This document shows positions 24,991 to 33,441 of a DNA stretch of 41,801 nt, piece by piece; within the stretch, counting starts at the first letter, position 1, and the number at the start of each line of letters is the position of its first letter. Location of the stretch: contig DEBV01000004.1 in NCBI GenBank assembly GCA_002348925.1, forward strand, positions 1-41,801, in the 5' to 3' direction. The stretch comes from Alphaproteobacteria bacterium UBA2947 (lineage in GTDB: Bacteria; Pseudomonadota; Alphaproteobacteria; Rs-D84). The notes under the pieces were generated by a model. It was not told the origin of the DNA, searched no databases, and saw only the letters and a list, made by a program, of their open reading frames with translations. A program made the position numbers and the translations under genes.

Positions 24991-26139
24991 ATGTCGAGAT
25001 TTATAACGCGTGGTGATGAAAGTAAATTAACCAGTTGGTATTACGAAATAGACAGAAATTTATTAAGAATGATTCTGTTGTTAATCGCAATCGGGCTGTT
25101 TACGATGATAACTGCTGGATCTGCTGATGCTGCGCGTCTTGGGCGACCTTGGTTCCATTATATTCAACAAGGTTTTGTACCATATACATTTGGTTTAATA
25201 TGTTTGTTTGGTTTCAGTATGTTGAACAAACAGCAAATAATAAAATTGTCAATAGTTGGCGCAGTAGTTGGTGTGTGTGCATTGCTTTTTACTTTTGTTC
25301 ACCCTGTTTATATAAATGGTTCGGCGCGTTGGGTTAATATTGGTGGGTTAAAGTTTATGCCTGCGGATATATTAAAACCATTTTTCATAGTACTAACCGC
25401 ATGGTTTTTGGCATATATGCATAAATTGTATGGTGGTGATATATTCCTTAATAAAGATGCATGGCGTGCAAAATGGCAAAGTTGGTGGCCGTATTTGGTG
25501 ATATTTTTAATATGTATGGTGTTGATTTTTAAACACCCAGACGTTGGTACTGCGGCATTGTATTTTAGTGTTTTGGTGGTGATGATTTTTGTGGCAGGTT
25601 TACCATGGAAGTTTATGCCAGCTATATTCGGCGCAGTTGTTGCTTTGATAGTCGCAGCATTTACTTTTATGCCGCATATTCGTTCGCGTGCAGCACATAT
25701 TTTTGATATAGTTCCGCGAACACAGGCGTGGTATTCAATAAATTCTATCAAGCATGGCGGTCTTTTTGGCAGCGGTGAAGAAGCGTATGTCAAAGATGTT
25801 TTGCCAGAATCTATTAACGATTTTGTTTATGCTTCGATAGCGGAAGATTGGGGTGCCATAGGTGCGTGTGCGCTGGTCGTGTTGCTGTTTTTTGTTTTCA
25901 ATAATTTAATTCGACACGCGGTATCCGCACGTGATGATTTTGTGATTTATGCGATTACTGGTGCGGCGGCAGTGTTCGCAGGACAAATTTGCTTTAATTT
26001 GATGACAGCATTGCACTTGATTATAGATAAAGGTATGACATTGCCATTTGTTTCTTATGGTGGTGTTTCTTTTATAACATTTTGTATATTGTTTGGGATA
26101 ATTTTAGCACTTATTCGTGAAGATACATGGAACAGATAA
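24991..26139 (+). CDS. ftsW: FtsW, septal peptidoglycan polymerase (SEDS family)
   Basis: 382 residues with about ten membrane segments. The SEDS hallmark GSARWVNIGGLKFMPADILK, the IAEDWGAIGA segment and the C-terminal MTLPFVSYGGVSF are present. FtsW polymerises glycan strands from lipid II at the septum with its partner PBP3. RodA is the close paralogue, but the position between mraY and murG is the classical place for ftsW. In the first motif PAD replaces the more usual PSE, a mild change. It starts 9 nt after mraY and is followed after 15 nt by murG. Confidence 0.94.
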   Translation: MSRFITRGDESKLTSWYYEIDRNLLRMILLLIAIGLFTMITAGSADAARLGRPWFHYIQQGFVPYTFGLICLFGFSMLNKQQIIKLSIVGAVVGVCALLFTFVHPVYINGSARWVNIGGLKFMPADILKPFFIVLTAWFLAYMHKLYGGDIFLNKDAWRAKWQSWWPYLVIFLICMVLIFKHPDVGTAALYFSVLVVMIFVAGLPWKFMPAIFGAVVALIVAAFTFMPHIRSRAAHIFDIVPRTQAWYSINSIKHGGLFGSGEEAYVKDVLPESINDFVYASIAEDWGAIGACALVVLLFFVFNNLIRHAVSARDDFVIYAITGAAAVFAGQICFNLMTALHLIIDKGMTLPFVSYGGVSFITFCILFGIILALIREDTWNR

Positions 26140-26154
26140 CCAAAAGGGGCAAAA

Positions 26155-27201
26155 ATGAAAATATGGATTGCAACAGGTGGTACGGGAGGACATGTTTTTC
26201 CTGCTTTAAGCGTTGCCAAAGAATTGGAAAAGCGTGGTCATAAAATAACTATTTCAACAGACGGTCGTGTTATGAAAATGGTACGCGACGGTAAACCTGA
26301 AAAAGCACATGTTGCTTTTGTTTGGGCGGCAGGTGTTGGCGCTAAATCTAAGATTAAACAAATGATTGCGCTGGGTAAAATAGGTGTATCTGCAGTTGCG
26401 TTAATATTAAGATTTGCTTTTTCACGCCCAGCACGCGTGGTTGCTTTTGGTGGATACGCATCTGTACCCGCTGTGTTTGCTGCACATGTTTGGAAAATAC
26501 CAACCTTTTTACACGAACAAAACGCAGCGATTGGTCGTGCAAACAAATTCGCAATGCGTTGGGTAGAAACTTTGATGACCAGTTTTGAAAATGTAGAAGG
26601 TATGCCAAAGAAAACAAATGTTCGTGTTGTTTATTCTGGTTTGCCTGTGCGTGAAGATTTTATAAAAAACGCAAATGCAAAATTAAAACATGAAAACAAG
26701 ATTTTGGTTACTGGTGGTTCACTGGGTGCACAAATATTGGATGAAATAGTGCCATTGGCAATTGCTGGTATGAAAAATAAAAAAATATTTATAACGCATC
26801 AAACGCGTCCTGAAAATGTAGAAAAATTGCAACAGTTTTATGCATCTCACAAGATTCACGCTAATGTTTTGTCTTTTATTCGTGATATGGCAACATCTAT
26901 TGTTGATGCAGATTTGGTTATTGGACGCAGTGGTGCCAGTACTGTTATAGAATTGGAAACAATCGGACGACCTGCGATACTGGTGCCTTTGAACATAAAT
27001 CCAGACCAAGCGGCAAACGCAGCGTCTTTTGCAAAACTGGGCGGTGGGTTTGATGTTGAACAGAGTAAATTTTCAGCAAAATGGTTAACATCTACTTTGG
27101 ACGATTTGTTTGATAATCCAACGCGTCTTGACAAGATGGCAAAGAAAGCATATGTGCCAAATTTAGCTGTTCAAAAAATAGCAGATACAGTCACAAAATA
27201 A
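26155..27201 (+). CDS. murG: MurG, lipid II-forming GlcNAc transferase
   Basis: 348 residues, standard family length. It has the GT28 signature: ATGGTGGHVFPALSVA at the N-terminus, FGGYASVPAVFAA and HEQNAAIGRANK in the first Rossmann half, VTGGSLGAQ at the start of the second, and the UDP-GlcNAc site GRSGASTVIELETIGRPAILVP near 260. MurG adds GlcNAc to lipid I to give lipid II on the cytoplasmic face. AAAAGGGG lies before the ATG. It is the last gene of the mraY-ftsW-murG block and ends in a terminator that overlaps the stop codon. Confidence 0.97.
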   Translation: MKIWIATGGTGGHVFPALSVAKELEKRGHKITISTDGRVMKMVRDGKPEKAHVAFVWAAGVGAKSKIKQMIALGKIGVSAVALILRFAFSRPARVVAFGGYASVPAVFAAHVWKIPTFLHEQNAAIGRANKFAMRWVETLMTSFENVEGMPKKTNVRVVYSGLPVREDFIKNANAKLKHENKILVTGGSLGAQILDEIVPLAIAGMKNKKIFITHQTRPENVEKLQQFYASHKIHANVLSFIRDMATSIVDADLVIGRSGASTVIELETIGRPAILVPLNINPDQAANAASFAKLGGGFDVEQSKFSAKWLTSTLDDLFDNPTRLDKMAKKAYVPNLAVQKIADTVTK

Positions 27202-27225
27202 AAAATGCCCGTTTGGGCATTTTTT
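27201..27225 (+). terminator. mraY-ftsW-murG terminator
   Basis: Symmetric hairpin AAAAATGCCC / GGGCATTTTT with a GTTT loop directly at the murG stop codon; the downstream arm ends in T's. Confidence 0.88.
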
Positions 27226-27227
27226 AC

Positions 27228-27257
27228 TTGCCCACGATTCGTAATTTGTTCTATGAT
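27228..27257 (+). promoter_or_regulatory. promoter of the OmpA-like gene
   Basis: TTGCCC (27228-27233), 18-nt spacer, TATGAT (27252-27257), leaving a leader of about 13 nt that carries AAGGAAGGAAAGG. Confidence 0.5.
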
Positions 27258-27276
27258 TAAACAAGGAAGGAAAGGA

Positions 27277-28524
27277 ATGAAATATTTTTCGTCATCTTTG
27301 ATTGCATATTTTGTTTGTGTAAATGCTGGGATTTGTGCGTATTTGCCAGTGGTTGATGTGTCACGTGGTGGTGTGTCTGCACGTGCGGCATTTGGCGAAG
27401 AAATCGTTCCTGAAAAAACGGTTGCGGTTGCACCTGTTCAAAAAAAAGAAAAAAAAGTTGTTGCACGTGTTGCGAAAAAAACAACTATGCCAATTGCGAG
27501 TGCTGATGTTTTAAAACCTAACCGCCCAAGTTCTGATTTGTGGGCACGCAATACTTCTGAAGTTTCTCTTCGCATGCCACGTATGGACGAAATTTCTGTG
27601 ATAAAATCAGAAGCGTTATTGCCAGAAGAATCTTTGATGGCAGAACCTGTAAAAATTGCAGAGGTAAAACAACAGCCAAACGAAACATTTGTTCAACGCG
27701 ATGAAGCGTTAAATGAATTAAAACAATTACGGGCAGAGGTTGCACGCCTTGCAAAAATGCAACAAGAATCTCAAATTGCAAATGCGCGTCCTATTTCTGT
27801 GCGCACGCCAATCGCAGGTGTTGCAAATGTTGCGCCAAAAGAAGTTTCTGAAACTGCACGCGAAGTAAATGTGCGTCGTAATGTTGTTTCTATGGATACG
27901 CCAAAACAGATTGCAAGTCGCAGCGTAAATAATGTTGCAGAACCAAAAACTGCATCTGTAAAAAATGAAATGACAAAGATGACGCCAAACGAATTGAAAA
28001 AAGCGTTCAAGAAAACTTATTTGTCAGAAAACAAACATTTATCAACATATCAAATAGATGATAAATTTGACGCAATAAGTGATATGTCTTTTGATACCGA
28101 AGGTTTCACTGCTGCACGCGATTTATCTGAAATGGAAGGTGGTGTTCGCCCAATGGAAATAAAAATATCTTTCCTTAATGGTGACAGCGGTTTATCACGT
28201 GATAATTATGATATTTTGACACAAACAGCATCCATAGTTGTAAATAATCCAAAGCGTGCAATTCAAATTGCAATACCAGAATCTGCAACGCATACAAAAG
28301 ATGCACGTAAATTAGCGGCTAAACGTTTAGCTATTGTTGAACAGGTTTTGCGCGATACAGGAATTGCAGATCAAAGAATTGTTCCTGTGTTATCACAACG
28401 CGATGATGACGTGTTTGTATTGCGTGTAATTTCTGGGGATACATTTGAATCTTTGCGTGAACAAAAACGCAATATGTTTGGTGATACTGTATCTACAAAA
28501 ACATACAAAAGTATGTCGTGGTAA
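27277..28524 (+). CDS. secreted protein with C-terminal OmpA-like domain
   Basis: 415 residues from the start at 27277, which has a very strong AAGGAAGGAAAGG and opens with a hydrophobic signal segment ending ICAYL. The mature N-terminal 200 residues are low-complexity (Lys/Ala/Val/Pro, with VSRGGVSARAAFG and IASRSVNNVAE). A short coiled-coil stretch lies near 150 (LNELKQLRAEVARLAKMQQE). The C-terminal 120 residues include DARKLAAKRLAIVEQVLRD and TGIADQRIVPV, which match the helix-strand core of the OmpA/MotB peptidoglycan-binding fold, though the usual GHTD turn reads SATHTKD. It probably tethers something to the peptidoglycan in the periplasm. It overlaps comF by 7 nt. Confidence 0.75.
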   Translation: MKYFSSSLIAYFVCVNAGICAYLPVVDVSRGGVSARAAFGEEIVPEKTVAVAPVQKKEKKVVARVAKKTTMPIASADVLKPNRPSSDLWARNTSEVSLRMPRMDEISVIKSEALLPEESLMAEPVKIAEVKQQPNETFVQRDEALNELKQLRAEVARLAKMQQESQIANARPISVRTPIAGVANVAPKEVSETAREVNVRRNVVSMDTPKQIASRSVNNVAEPKTASVKNEMTKMTPNELKKAFKKTYLSENKHLSTYQIDDKFDAISDMSFDTEGFTAARDLSEMEGGVRPMEIKISFLNGDSGLSRDNYDILTQTASIVVNNPKRAIQIAIPESATHTKDARKLAAKRLAIVEQVLRDTGIADQRIVPVLSQRDDDVFVLRVISGDTFESLREQKRNMFGDTVSTKTYKSMSW

Positions 28525-29240
28525 AAATATTTAAATCTTTATTGAATTTTATCTATCCACCGATTTGTCCTGTATGCAACGACTTGGTTGAATCACATGG
28601 AAATTTGTGTGCAACTTGTTGGTCGCGCTTTAATTGGATTTCAAATCCAAAATGTTTTAAATGCGGCTATCCGTTTCCTGCTGATTTAGATTTGGGACCA
28701 AAACCACTTTGTCCACATTGTGCATCTGGTGAATGCGATTTAAATTTTATTCGTTCTGCATGTGTGTATGATGATATTTCAAAAAATATAATGTTGCCGT
28801 TTAAGCATGCGTCACAACTGAAATATCAATCCTTGATGTCAAAAGCAATGATAAATTGTCTGCGTGATTTGAATTTAGAAGTTGATGTTGTTTTGCCTGT
28901 TCCATTGGCTTACAAAAGATTGTTCAAACGTGGATATAATCAGGCAACTTTGTTGGCGCGACCAATTGCCAAATATTTTAATGCAGTTTTAGATATAGAT
29001 TCTATATCACGCAAATACAGACAAGATATGGGGCATAAAAGTTCTAAACAAAGACGTGAAAATGTTCGTGGTGTTTTCGTTATAAAAAACAAAGATAATA
29101 TTCGTGGCAAAAAGATTTTAATTGTTGATGATGTTATGACCAGTGGCGCAACTTTTTATGAATTAAACCGCGTTTTACGCAAAGCAGGGGCATCTGCCGT
29201 ATACGCTGTTTCTTTTTGTCGTGTTGTCCATGCGATTTAG
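28518..29240 (+). CDS. comF: ComF family phosphoribosyltransferase-like protein
   Basis: 240 residues. An N-terminal double zinc-finger has Cys pairs CPVC, CATC, CFKC and CPHC (residues about 17-66). The C-terminal type I PRTase fold has the PRPP loop ILIVDDVMTSGATF near 200 and VLPVPLAYKRLFKRGYNQA near 120. ComF is linked to DNA uptake in competent bacteria, and homologues exist widely in non-competent ones. The start is a GTG at 28518 that overlaps the last codons of the OmpA-like gene. No in-frame ATG lies nearby and no ribosome-binding site is visible, so it may depend on coupling. Its stop overlaps the convergent small gene by 4 nt. Confidence 0.9.
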   Translation: MVKIFKSLLNFIYPPICPVCNDLVESHGNLCATCWSRFNWISNPKCFKCGYPFPADLDLGPKPLCPHCASGECDLNFIRSACVYDDISKNIMLPFKHASQLKYQSLMSKAMINCLRDLNLEVDVVLPVPLAYKRLFKRGYNQATLLARPIAKYFNAVLDIDSISRKYRQDMGHKSSKQRRENVRGVFVIKNKDNIRGKKILIVDDVMTSGATFYELNRVLRKAGASAVYAVSFCRVVHAI

Positions 29241-29599
29241 TGTTTTACAGGACACAGTGATTGTTGCAAAAAATTTGCCAGTTCTAATTCGTGCCCGTTC
29301 ATTGTTTGCGCTGTTTCTTGCAGGTCTATTTTTTCTTTACATGCGTTTATTATATCAACCATATCTTTTTGTTCAGAACTCAAGGGTCTAGAATTGCTTT
29401 GGTCCCAACGCACAGACAGAATATTTTTGTTGTTCACAGATATGCTGTAATTATTCGTTGCCCATCCGTTTATTATATACAGAATTTCGCGTCCTTGTTT
29501 ATCAAATACTGTGTATTTTTCCCCCATTGGTACAGATGTCCGAACAAGTCGATTATTGTGAATAGTTTCTTTGACAAGCATTTTGATAATTTTATTCAT
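29237..29599 (-). CDS. small soluble protein, unknown function
   Basis: 120 residues, no signal peptide or membrane segment. It reads as a small beta-rich N-terminal part (KYTVFDKQGREILYIINGW, YSISVNNKNILSVRW) and a helical C-terminal part ending LCPVKH. The beta part loosely resembles small LURP/Tubby-like folds, but the match is too weak to name. GGGGGAAAG just upstream of the ATG is an excellent ribosome-binding site, which supports a real gene. It converges on comF with a 4-nt overlap and is divergent from valS. Confidence 0.7.
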   Translation of the reverse strand: MNKIIKMLVKETIHNNRLVRTSVPMGEKYTVFDKQGREILYIINGWATNNYSISVNNKNILSVRWDQSNSRPLSSEQKDMVDIINACKEKIDLQETAQTMNGHELELANFLQQSLCPVKH

Positions 29600-29676
29600 T
29601 CTTTCCCCCGGATTTTTACAGAAATTATAAGCGCTCAGGGTGCTTTTTGCACTAGGAACGTTTTTCGTTTATTTAT

Positions 29677-29704
29677 TTGATTTTGTGTTTTTATAGTGTA
29701 AAAT
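29677..29704 (+). promoter_or_regulatory. valS promoter
   Basis: TTGATT (29677-29682), 16-nt spacer, TAAAAT (29699-29704), leader of about 29 nt carrying TTAAGG. No T-box-like leader. Confidence 0.6.
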
Positions 29705-29739
29705 TCGTTTGGTAAATTTAACACTTAAGGTTTAAGCAC

Positions 29740-32139
29740 ATGAATATCAATCTTGAAAAAAATACAAACATACATGAAACGGAATCCAGAATTCAAAAAT
29801 TCTGGGATGATAATCATTTTTGGGAAAATGATGTTAATTCAACCAAGAAATCATTTTGTATTATGATGCCACCACCAAATGTGACTGGTAATTTGCATAT
29901 GGGGCATGCGTTGGATAATGTTTTGACTGATATCGTGTGCAGATATAAACGTATGGCGGGTTTTGATGTCCTCTGGCAACCAGGTACAGACCATGCTTCA
30001 ATTGCGACACAATTATTGGTGGAGCGCGATTTGTCTAAACGTGGCATAAATCCACACAGTTTGTCTTTGACGGAAAAATTAGATGCCGCATGGAAATGGA
30101 AAGCAGACAAGGGCGGACAAATTATGAATCAGTTGCACATACTTGGTGTGACGCCTGTATGGAAACGCGAAAGATTCACTATGGACGAAGGTTTATCAAA
30201 CGCGGTTACAAAATTGTTTGTGAAAATGTACAACGAAGGTTTGATTTATCGTGAAAAACGTCTTGTAAATTGGTGTCCAAAACAACAAACATCTGTTTCT
30301 GATTTGGAAATCGAAACACGCGAAGAAAATGGTAAATTTTATTATTTCAATTATCCATTGGTTGATGGTGGCTTTGTTGAAATTGCAACTACGCGTCCTG
30401 AAACATTGTTCGGTGATAAAGCAATCGCGGTACATCCTGAAAATGAAAAGTTAAAACATTTGATTGGAAAGAAAGCAATTATTCCATTAACAGATATTGA
30501 AATACCAATTGTTGGTGACGAACATGCGGATCCTGAAAAAGGTACAGGTGCGGTGAAAATTACACCTGCACATGACTTTGACGACTTTGAAGTTGGTCTT
30601 CGTCATAACCTTGAACCACTTTGCATTTTGACGAATGATGCAAAGTTGAACAATGAAAGTGTTGTTCCTGAAAAATATCGTGGTATGGACAGATATGTTG
30701 CGCGTAAAGCAATAGTAGAAGATATAGAAGCCGCGGGTTTAATGGTAAAAATCGAAGACAGGGTTATACCAACGCCTTATTCAGAACGCGGTAATGTGCC
30801 AGTTGAACCAATGTTAACGACACAGTGGTTTGTTGATGCTGAAAAACTTGCACAGCCTGCAATTAAAGCAGTAGAAGAAGGTAAAATAAAATTCTTGCCA
30901 GACCACAGATATAATTTGTTTATGTCTTGGATGAAGAATATTCGTCCTTGGACTATTTCGCGTCAATTGTGGTGGGGACATCATATCCCTGCATGGTATG
31001 ACAGTGAAGGCAATGTTTATGTTGCAGAAACCGAAAGCGAAGCAATCAAACAATCTGGGGGTAAAACTTTAACACGTGATAGCGATGTATTGGATACATG
31101 GTTCTCGTCTGGTTTGTGGCCATTCTCAACACTTGGCTGGCCAGAAGACACATTGGAATTGAAAAAATATTATCCAACAGACCTGTTGTATACCGGTGCA
31201 GATATTATCTTTTTCTGGGTTGCGCGTATGGTTATGATGGGAATTTACGTGATGGGCGATGTTCCGTTCCACACTGTTAATTTCCATGGACTTGTTTTAG
31301 ATTCCAAGGGGCAAAAGATGTCAAAAACCAAAGGCAATGGTACAGATCCATTAACCGCGGTTGATAAATTTGGTGTTGATGCGTTGCGCTATTGGATTGC
31401 AACCGCGCCTATCGGAACAAGTTTAAGATACAGTGATGACGAAGTTAAACGTGGTTCAAAACTTTTAACAAAATTGTGGAATGCATCAAGATATGTTTTG
31501 ATGAATTTGACTGATTTTGAACCAGCGAATGCAAAAGAAGTTCCTGTAAACGAAAGATTTATCGAAGACAGATGGGTGTTGTCTGAATTGAATAAAACAA
31601 TCGCAGAAACGCGTAAGAATTTGGACAGATACGATAACTATAATTCACGCAGTGCAATCGATACATTCTTTTGGGATATTTTCTGTGATCAGTATTTGGA
31701 ATTTATCAAAGACAGATTCTGGTCCCCTGAAAAATACAGCGCGGAATCTAAATTGTCTGCACAATGGACTTTGTACACAGTATTGCGTGCAATAATCGGT
31801 TTGTATGCGCCATTTATTCCATTTATTACCGAAGAATTATGGCAAAAGATTTACAAAGATGTTGAGGGTGGTGAAACATTACACCTGACTGCATATCCAG
31901 AAGTAAAATCTGAATATGATACAGATGTTTCGCAAATGGATATCGCACTGGATATTTTGAAAAATGTTCGTGGGCTTCGCACCGAAAGAAAAGTTGGAAA
32001 CGGTGCAAAGCTGGAAACGCTTACAATACCATCAGATACACCAGAAATTTTGCATGGTCTGATAAAATCTGCGGCGCGTGCAAATGAAATCGTCTTGGGT
32101 AAAGAAATCGATTTTATTGTTGCGGAAAATAATGTATAA
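29740..32139 (+). CDS. valS: valyl-tRNA synthetase
   Basis: 799 residues, class I synthetase. It has the ATP-site motif HMGHAL in PPPNVTGNLHMGHAL near residue 45-57, the editing-domain stretch IATTRPETLFGDKAIAVHP, the ValRS tag DTWFSSGLWPFSTLGW, and KMSKTKGN near 525 as the KMSKS loop. It charges tRNA-Val and hydrolyses mischarged threonyl-tRNA. At 799 residues it lacks the C-terminal coiled coil present in typical bacterial ValRS (about 860-950 residues). A short archaeal-type ValRS is described for Rickettsia, so this form may reflect the same origin; that is inference. It is followed after 21 nt by an acyl-ACP thioesterase and probably co-transcribed. Confidence 0.96.
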   Translation: MNINLEKNTNIHETESRIQKFWDDNHFWENDVNSTKKSFCIMMPPPNVTGNLHMGHALDNVLTDIVCRYKRMAGFDVLWQPGTDHASIATQLLVERDLSKRGINPHSLSLTEKLDAAWKWKADKGGQIMNQLHILGVTPVWKRERFTMDEGLSNAVTKLFVKMYNEGLIYREKRLVNWCPKQQTSVSDLEIETREENGKFYYFNYPLVDGGFVEIATTRPETLFGDKAIAVHPENEKLKHLIGKKAIIPLTDIEIPIVGDEHADPEKGTGAVKITPAHDFDDFEVGLRHNLEPLCILTNDAKLNNESVVPEKYRGMDRYVARKAIVEDIEAAGLMVKIEDRVIPTPYSERGNVPVEPMLTTQWFVDAEKLAQPAIKAVEEGKIKFLPDHRYNLFMSWMKNIRPWTISRQLWWGHHIPAWYDSEGNVYVAETESEAIKQSGGKTLTRDSDVLDTWFSSGLWPFSTLGWPEDTLELKKYYPTDLLYTGADIIFFWVARMVMMGIYVMGDVPFHTVNFHGLVLDSKGQKMSKTKGNGTDPLTAVDKFGVDALRYWIATAPIGTSLRYSDDEVKRGSKLLTKLWNASRYVLMNLTDFEPANAKEVPVNERFIEDRWVLSELNKTIAETRKNLDRYDNYNSRSAIDTFFWDIFCDQYLEFIKDRFWSPEKYSAESKLSAQWTLYTVLRAIIGLYAPFIPFITEELWQKIYKDVEGGETLHLTAYPEVKSEYDTDVSQMDIALDILKNVRGLRTERKVGNGAKLETLTIPSDTPEILHGLIKSAARANEIVLGKEIDFIVAENNV

Positions 32140-32160
32140 TGGTGACAATAGGGGGCCCCA

Positions 32161-32889
32161 ATGATATCAAAATTGGTTAAAGAGAGAAAACTGAAGACCT
32201 ATCAGTGTGACCGTTATGGTTATTTGCGTCCCATTGCGTTGATGAATAAATTACAGGGTTTGGCTGGAATGCATGCCGATATGTTGGGTGCAGGACGTGA
32301 TTATTGCTCTTCGCGTGGTGTTGCATGGGTTCTGACCCATATGTTTGTAGATATTGTTGATATGCCACGTGCCGAAGAAGAACTGGTTTATTCAACATGG
32401 CCATCTCAAACGGGTGTGTTGCGCAGTGAACGTGATTTTGAAATACGGGGCAAAGACGGTAAATTAAAAATTCGTGCAATATCTCAATGGGTAATGATAG
32501 ATTTGAAAACGCGTCGTCCAGTGCGCATAACAGATGTTTTGCCAGATTGGGAAGGTTTGCCAGAACGGGTTTGGAATCGCGAATTTGACAAAGGGGCAGA
32601 TTTTGTTCCTACTAAATCAAGTGTTTGGGCGTGCCGTTTTGATGATATAGATGTTAATCAACATATAAATAATGCTGTTTATACTGTGTGGGCAACGGAA
32701 AGCGTTGGCTTTGATTATCGCGACAGTCATAAATTACGTGGCATAGATGTTTACTTTGAACACGAAATAAACCCAAATACACCAACAGTGCGTATAGAGG
32801 TTGCTTTTGATGGCAATACAACATATCACAAAATTATGACAGATGAAATCGAGCATGCGAAAATAGTGTGCCGTTGGGAACACAAGTAA
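32161..32889 (+). CDS. acyl-ACP thioesterase (FatA/FatB-like)
   Basis: 242 residues with two hot-dog domains. The N-terminal one has CDRYGYLRPIALMNKLQGLA and TWPSQTGVLRSERDFEI. The C-terminal one begins with DDIDVNQHINNAVYTVW near residue 158-174, where the Asn-x-His pair matches the catalytic NxHxNN motif of PF01643. It hydrolyses acyl-ACP to release free fatty acids, so the cell may divert or recycle acyl chains. AGGGGGCCCC precedes the ATG. It is 21 nt after valS, likely the same transcript, and ends at a two-way terminator shared with rpmH. Confidence 0.9.
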   Translation: MISKLVKERKLKTYQCDRYGYLRPIALMNKLQGLAGMHADMLGAGRDYCSSRGVAWVLTHMFVDIVDMPRAEEELVYSTWPSQTGVLRSERDFEIRGKDGKLKIRAISQWVMIDLKTRRPVRITDVLPDWEGLPERVWNREFDKGADFVPTKSSVWACRFDDIDVNQHINNAVYTVWATESVGFDYRDSHKLRGIDVYFEHEINPNTPTVRIEVAFDGNTTYHKIMTDEIEHAKIVCRWEHK

Positions 32890-32910
32890 ATAACCGTAAT
32901 TATTGAAATA

Positions 32911-32934
32911 AAAAAACACCCAATTGGGTGTTTT
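32911..32934. terminator. bidirectional terminator between thioesterase and rpmH
   Basis: Stem AAAACACCC / GGGTGTTTT with an A-run on the left and T-run on the right, so it can end transcription from both sides. Confidence 0.85.
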
Positions 32935-32956
32935 AATTTCTTATAAAACCATCGTT

Positions 32957-33109
32957 TTAGTTAACAGCAGATACTGCCAAACGTTTACGACCACATGCAC
33001 GACGACGGTTCAAAACATCGCGTCCAGATTTTGTCGCCATTTTTTCACGAAAGCCATGTGTTTTAACACGACGTGTCTTAGATGGTTGATATGTTCTTTT
33101 TGTTGCCAT
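32957..33109 (-). CDS. rpmH: 50S ribosomal protein L34
   Basis: 50 residues, too short for ordinary ORF thresholds. It reads MATKRTYQPSKTRRVKTHGF and continues REKMATKSGRDVLNRRR and GRKRLAVSAVN. KRTYQPS and the Arg/Lys-rich MAT-x-GR-x-VL pattern are the L34 signature. It is a few residues longer than the common 44-46 residue form because of an extra MAT at the start and SAVN at the end. AAAAGGA lies 6 nt upstream. Downstream is a terminator, not rnpA, so the usual rpmH-rnpA pair is broken. A 36-residue membrane protein lies 60 nt upstream on the same strand. Confidence 0.95.
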   Translation of the reverse strand: MATKRTYQPSKTRRVKTHGFREKMATKSGRDVLNRRRACGRKRLAVSAVN

Positions 33110-33169
33110 TTGTTTTATCCTTTTAACTTTGCTCTATTTAACCATATGTTTTTGCAAAACGCAACTATT

Positions 33170-33280
33170 TTATTTACTTTTTATCAAACCGCATTTTTTC
33201 ATTGCTTCTGTGCACAAATACCATACAAAAATGTATGCTAATAATTGTGCGAACGGTAAAAATATGCCTGAAAATTTCAT
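33170..33280 (-). CDS. 36-residue single-pass membrane protein
   Basis: The frame opens with MKFSGIFLPFAQLLAYIFVW and continues YLCTEAMKKCGLIKSK. One strongly hydrophobic helix (about residues 4-24) is followed by a short basic tail with two Cys, so it is a small inner-membrane protein with the tail in the cytoplasm. Support for a real gene: AAAGGG 8 nt before the ATG, and a good promoter (TTGACA, 16 nt, TAGAAT) 28 nt upstream. It heads the transcript that continues into rpmH. No family was recognised. Confidence 0.65.
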   Translation of the reverse strand: MKFSGIFLPFAQLLAYIFVWYLCTEAMKKCGLIKSK

Positions 33281-33307
33281 CGTTTAGGCCCTTTGTTATC
33301 CTAGAGT

Positions 33308-33335
33308 ATTCTAGCATTTATGTTTGATTTGTCAA
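33308..33335 (-). promoter_or_regulatory. promoter of the small membrane protein-rpmH unit
   Basis: On the minus strand TTGACA (complement of 33330-33335), 16-nt spacer, TAGAAT (complement of 33308-33313). It has a consensus -35 and a near-consensus -10. Confidence 0.75.
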
Positions 33336-33381
33336 ATTTTTGCACAAAAGGCATTTTTTGCCGATTTTTTTGCTTTATTTC

Positions 33382-33411
33382 TTGACCGAAACGGTAAAAT
33401 TTTGCTATGTT
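33382..33411 (+). promoter_or_regulatory. parC promoter
   Basis: TTGACC (33382-33387), 18-nt spacer, TATGTT (33406-33411). It is divergent from the rpmH-unit promoter, with about 45 nt between the two -35 elements. A purine-rich AGGGGAAAATA precedes the parC ATG. Confidence 0.55.
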
Positions 33412-33441
33412 TTTACTATCGAAAAATAGGGGAAAATAAGT

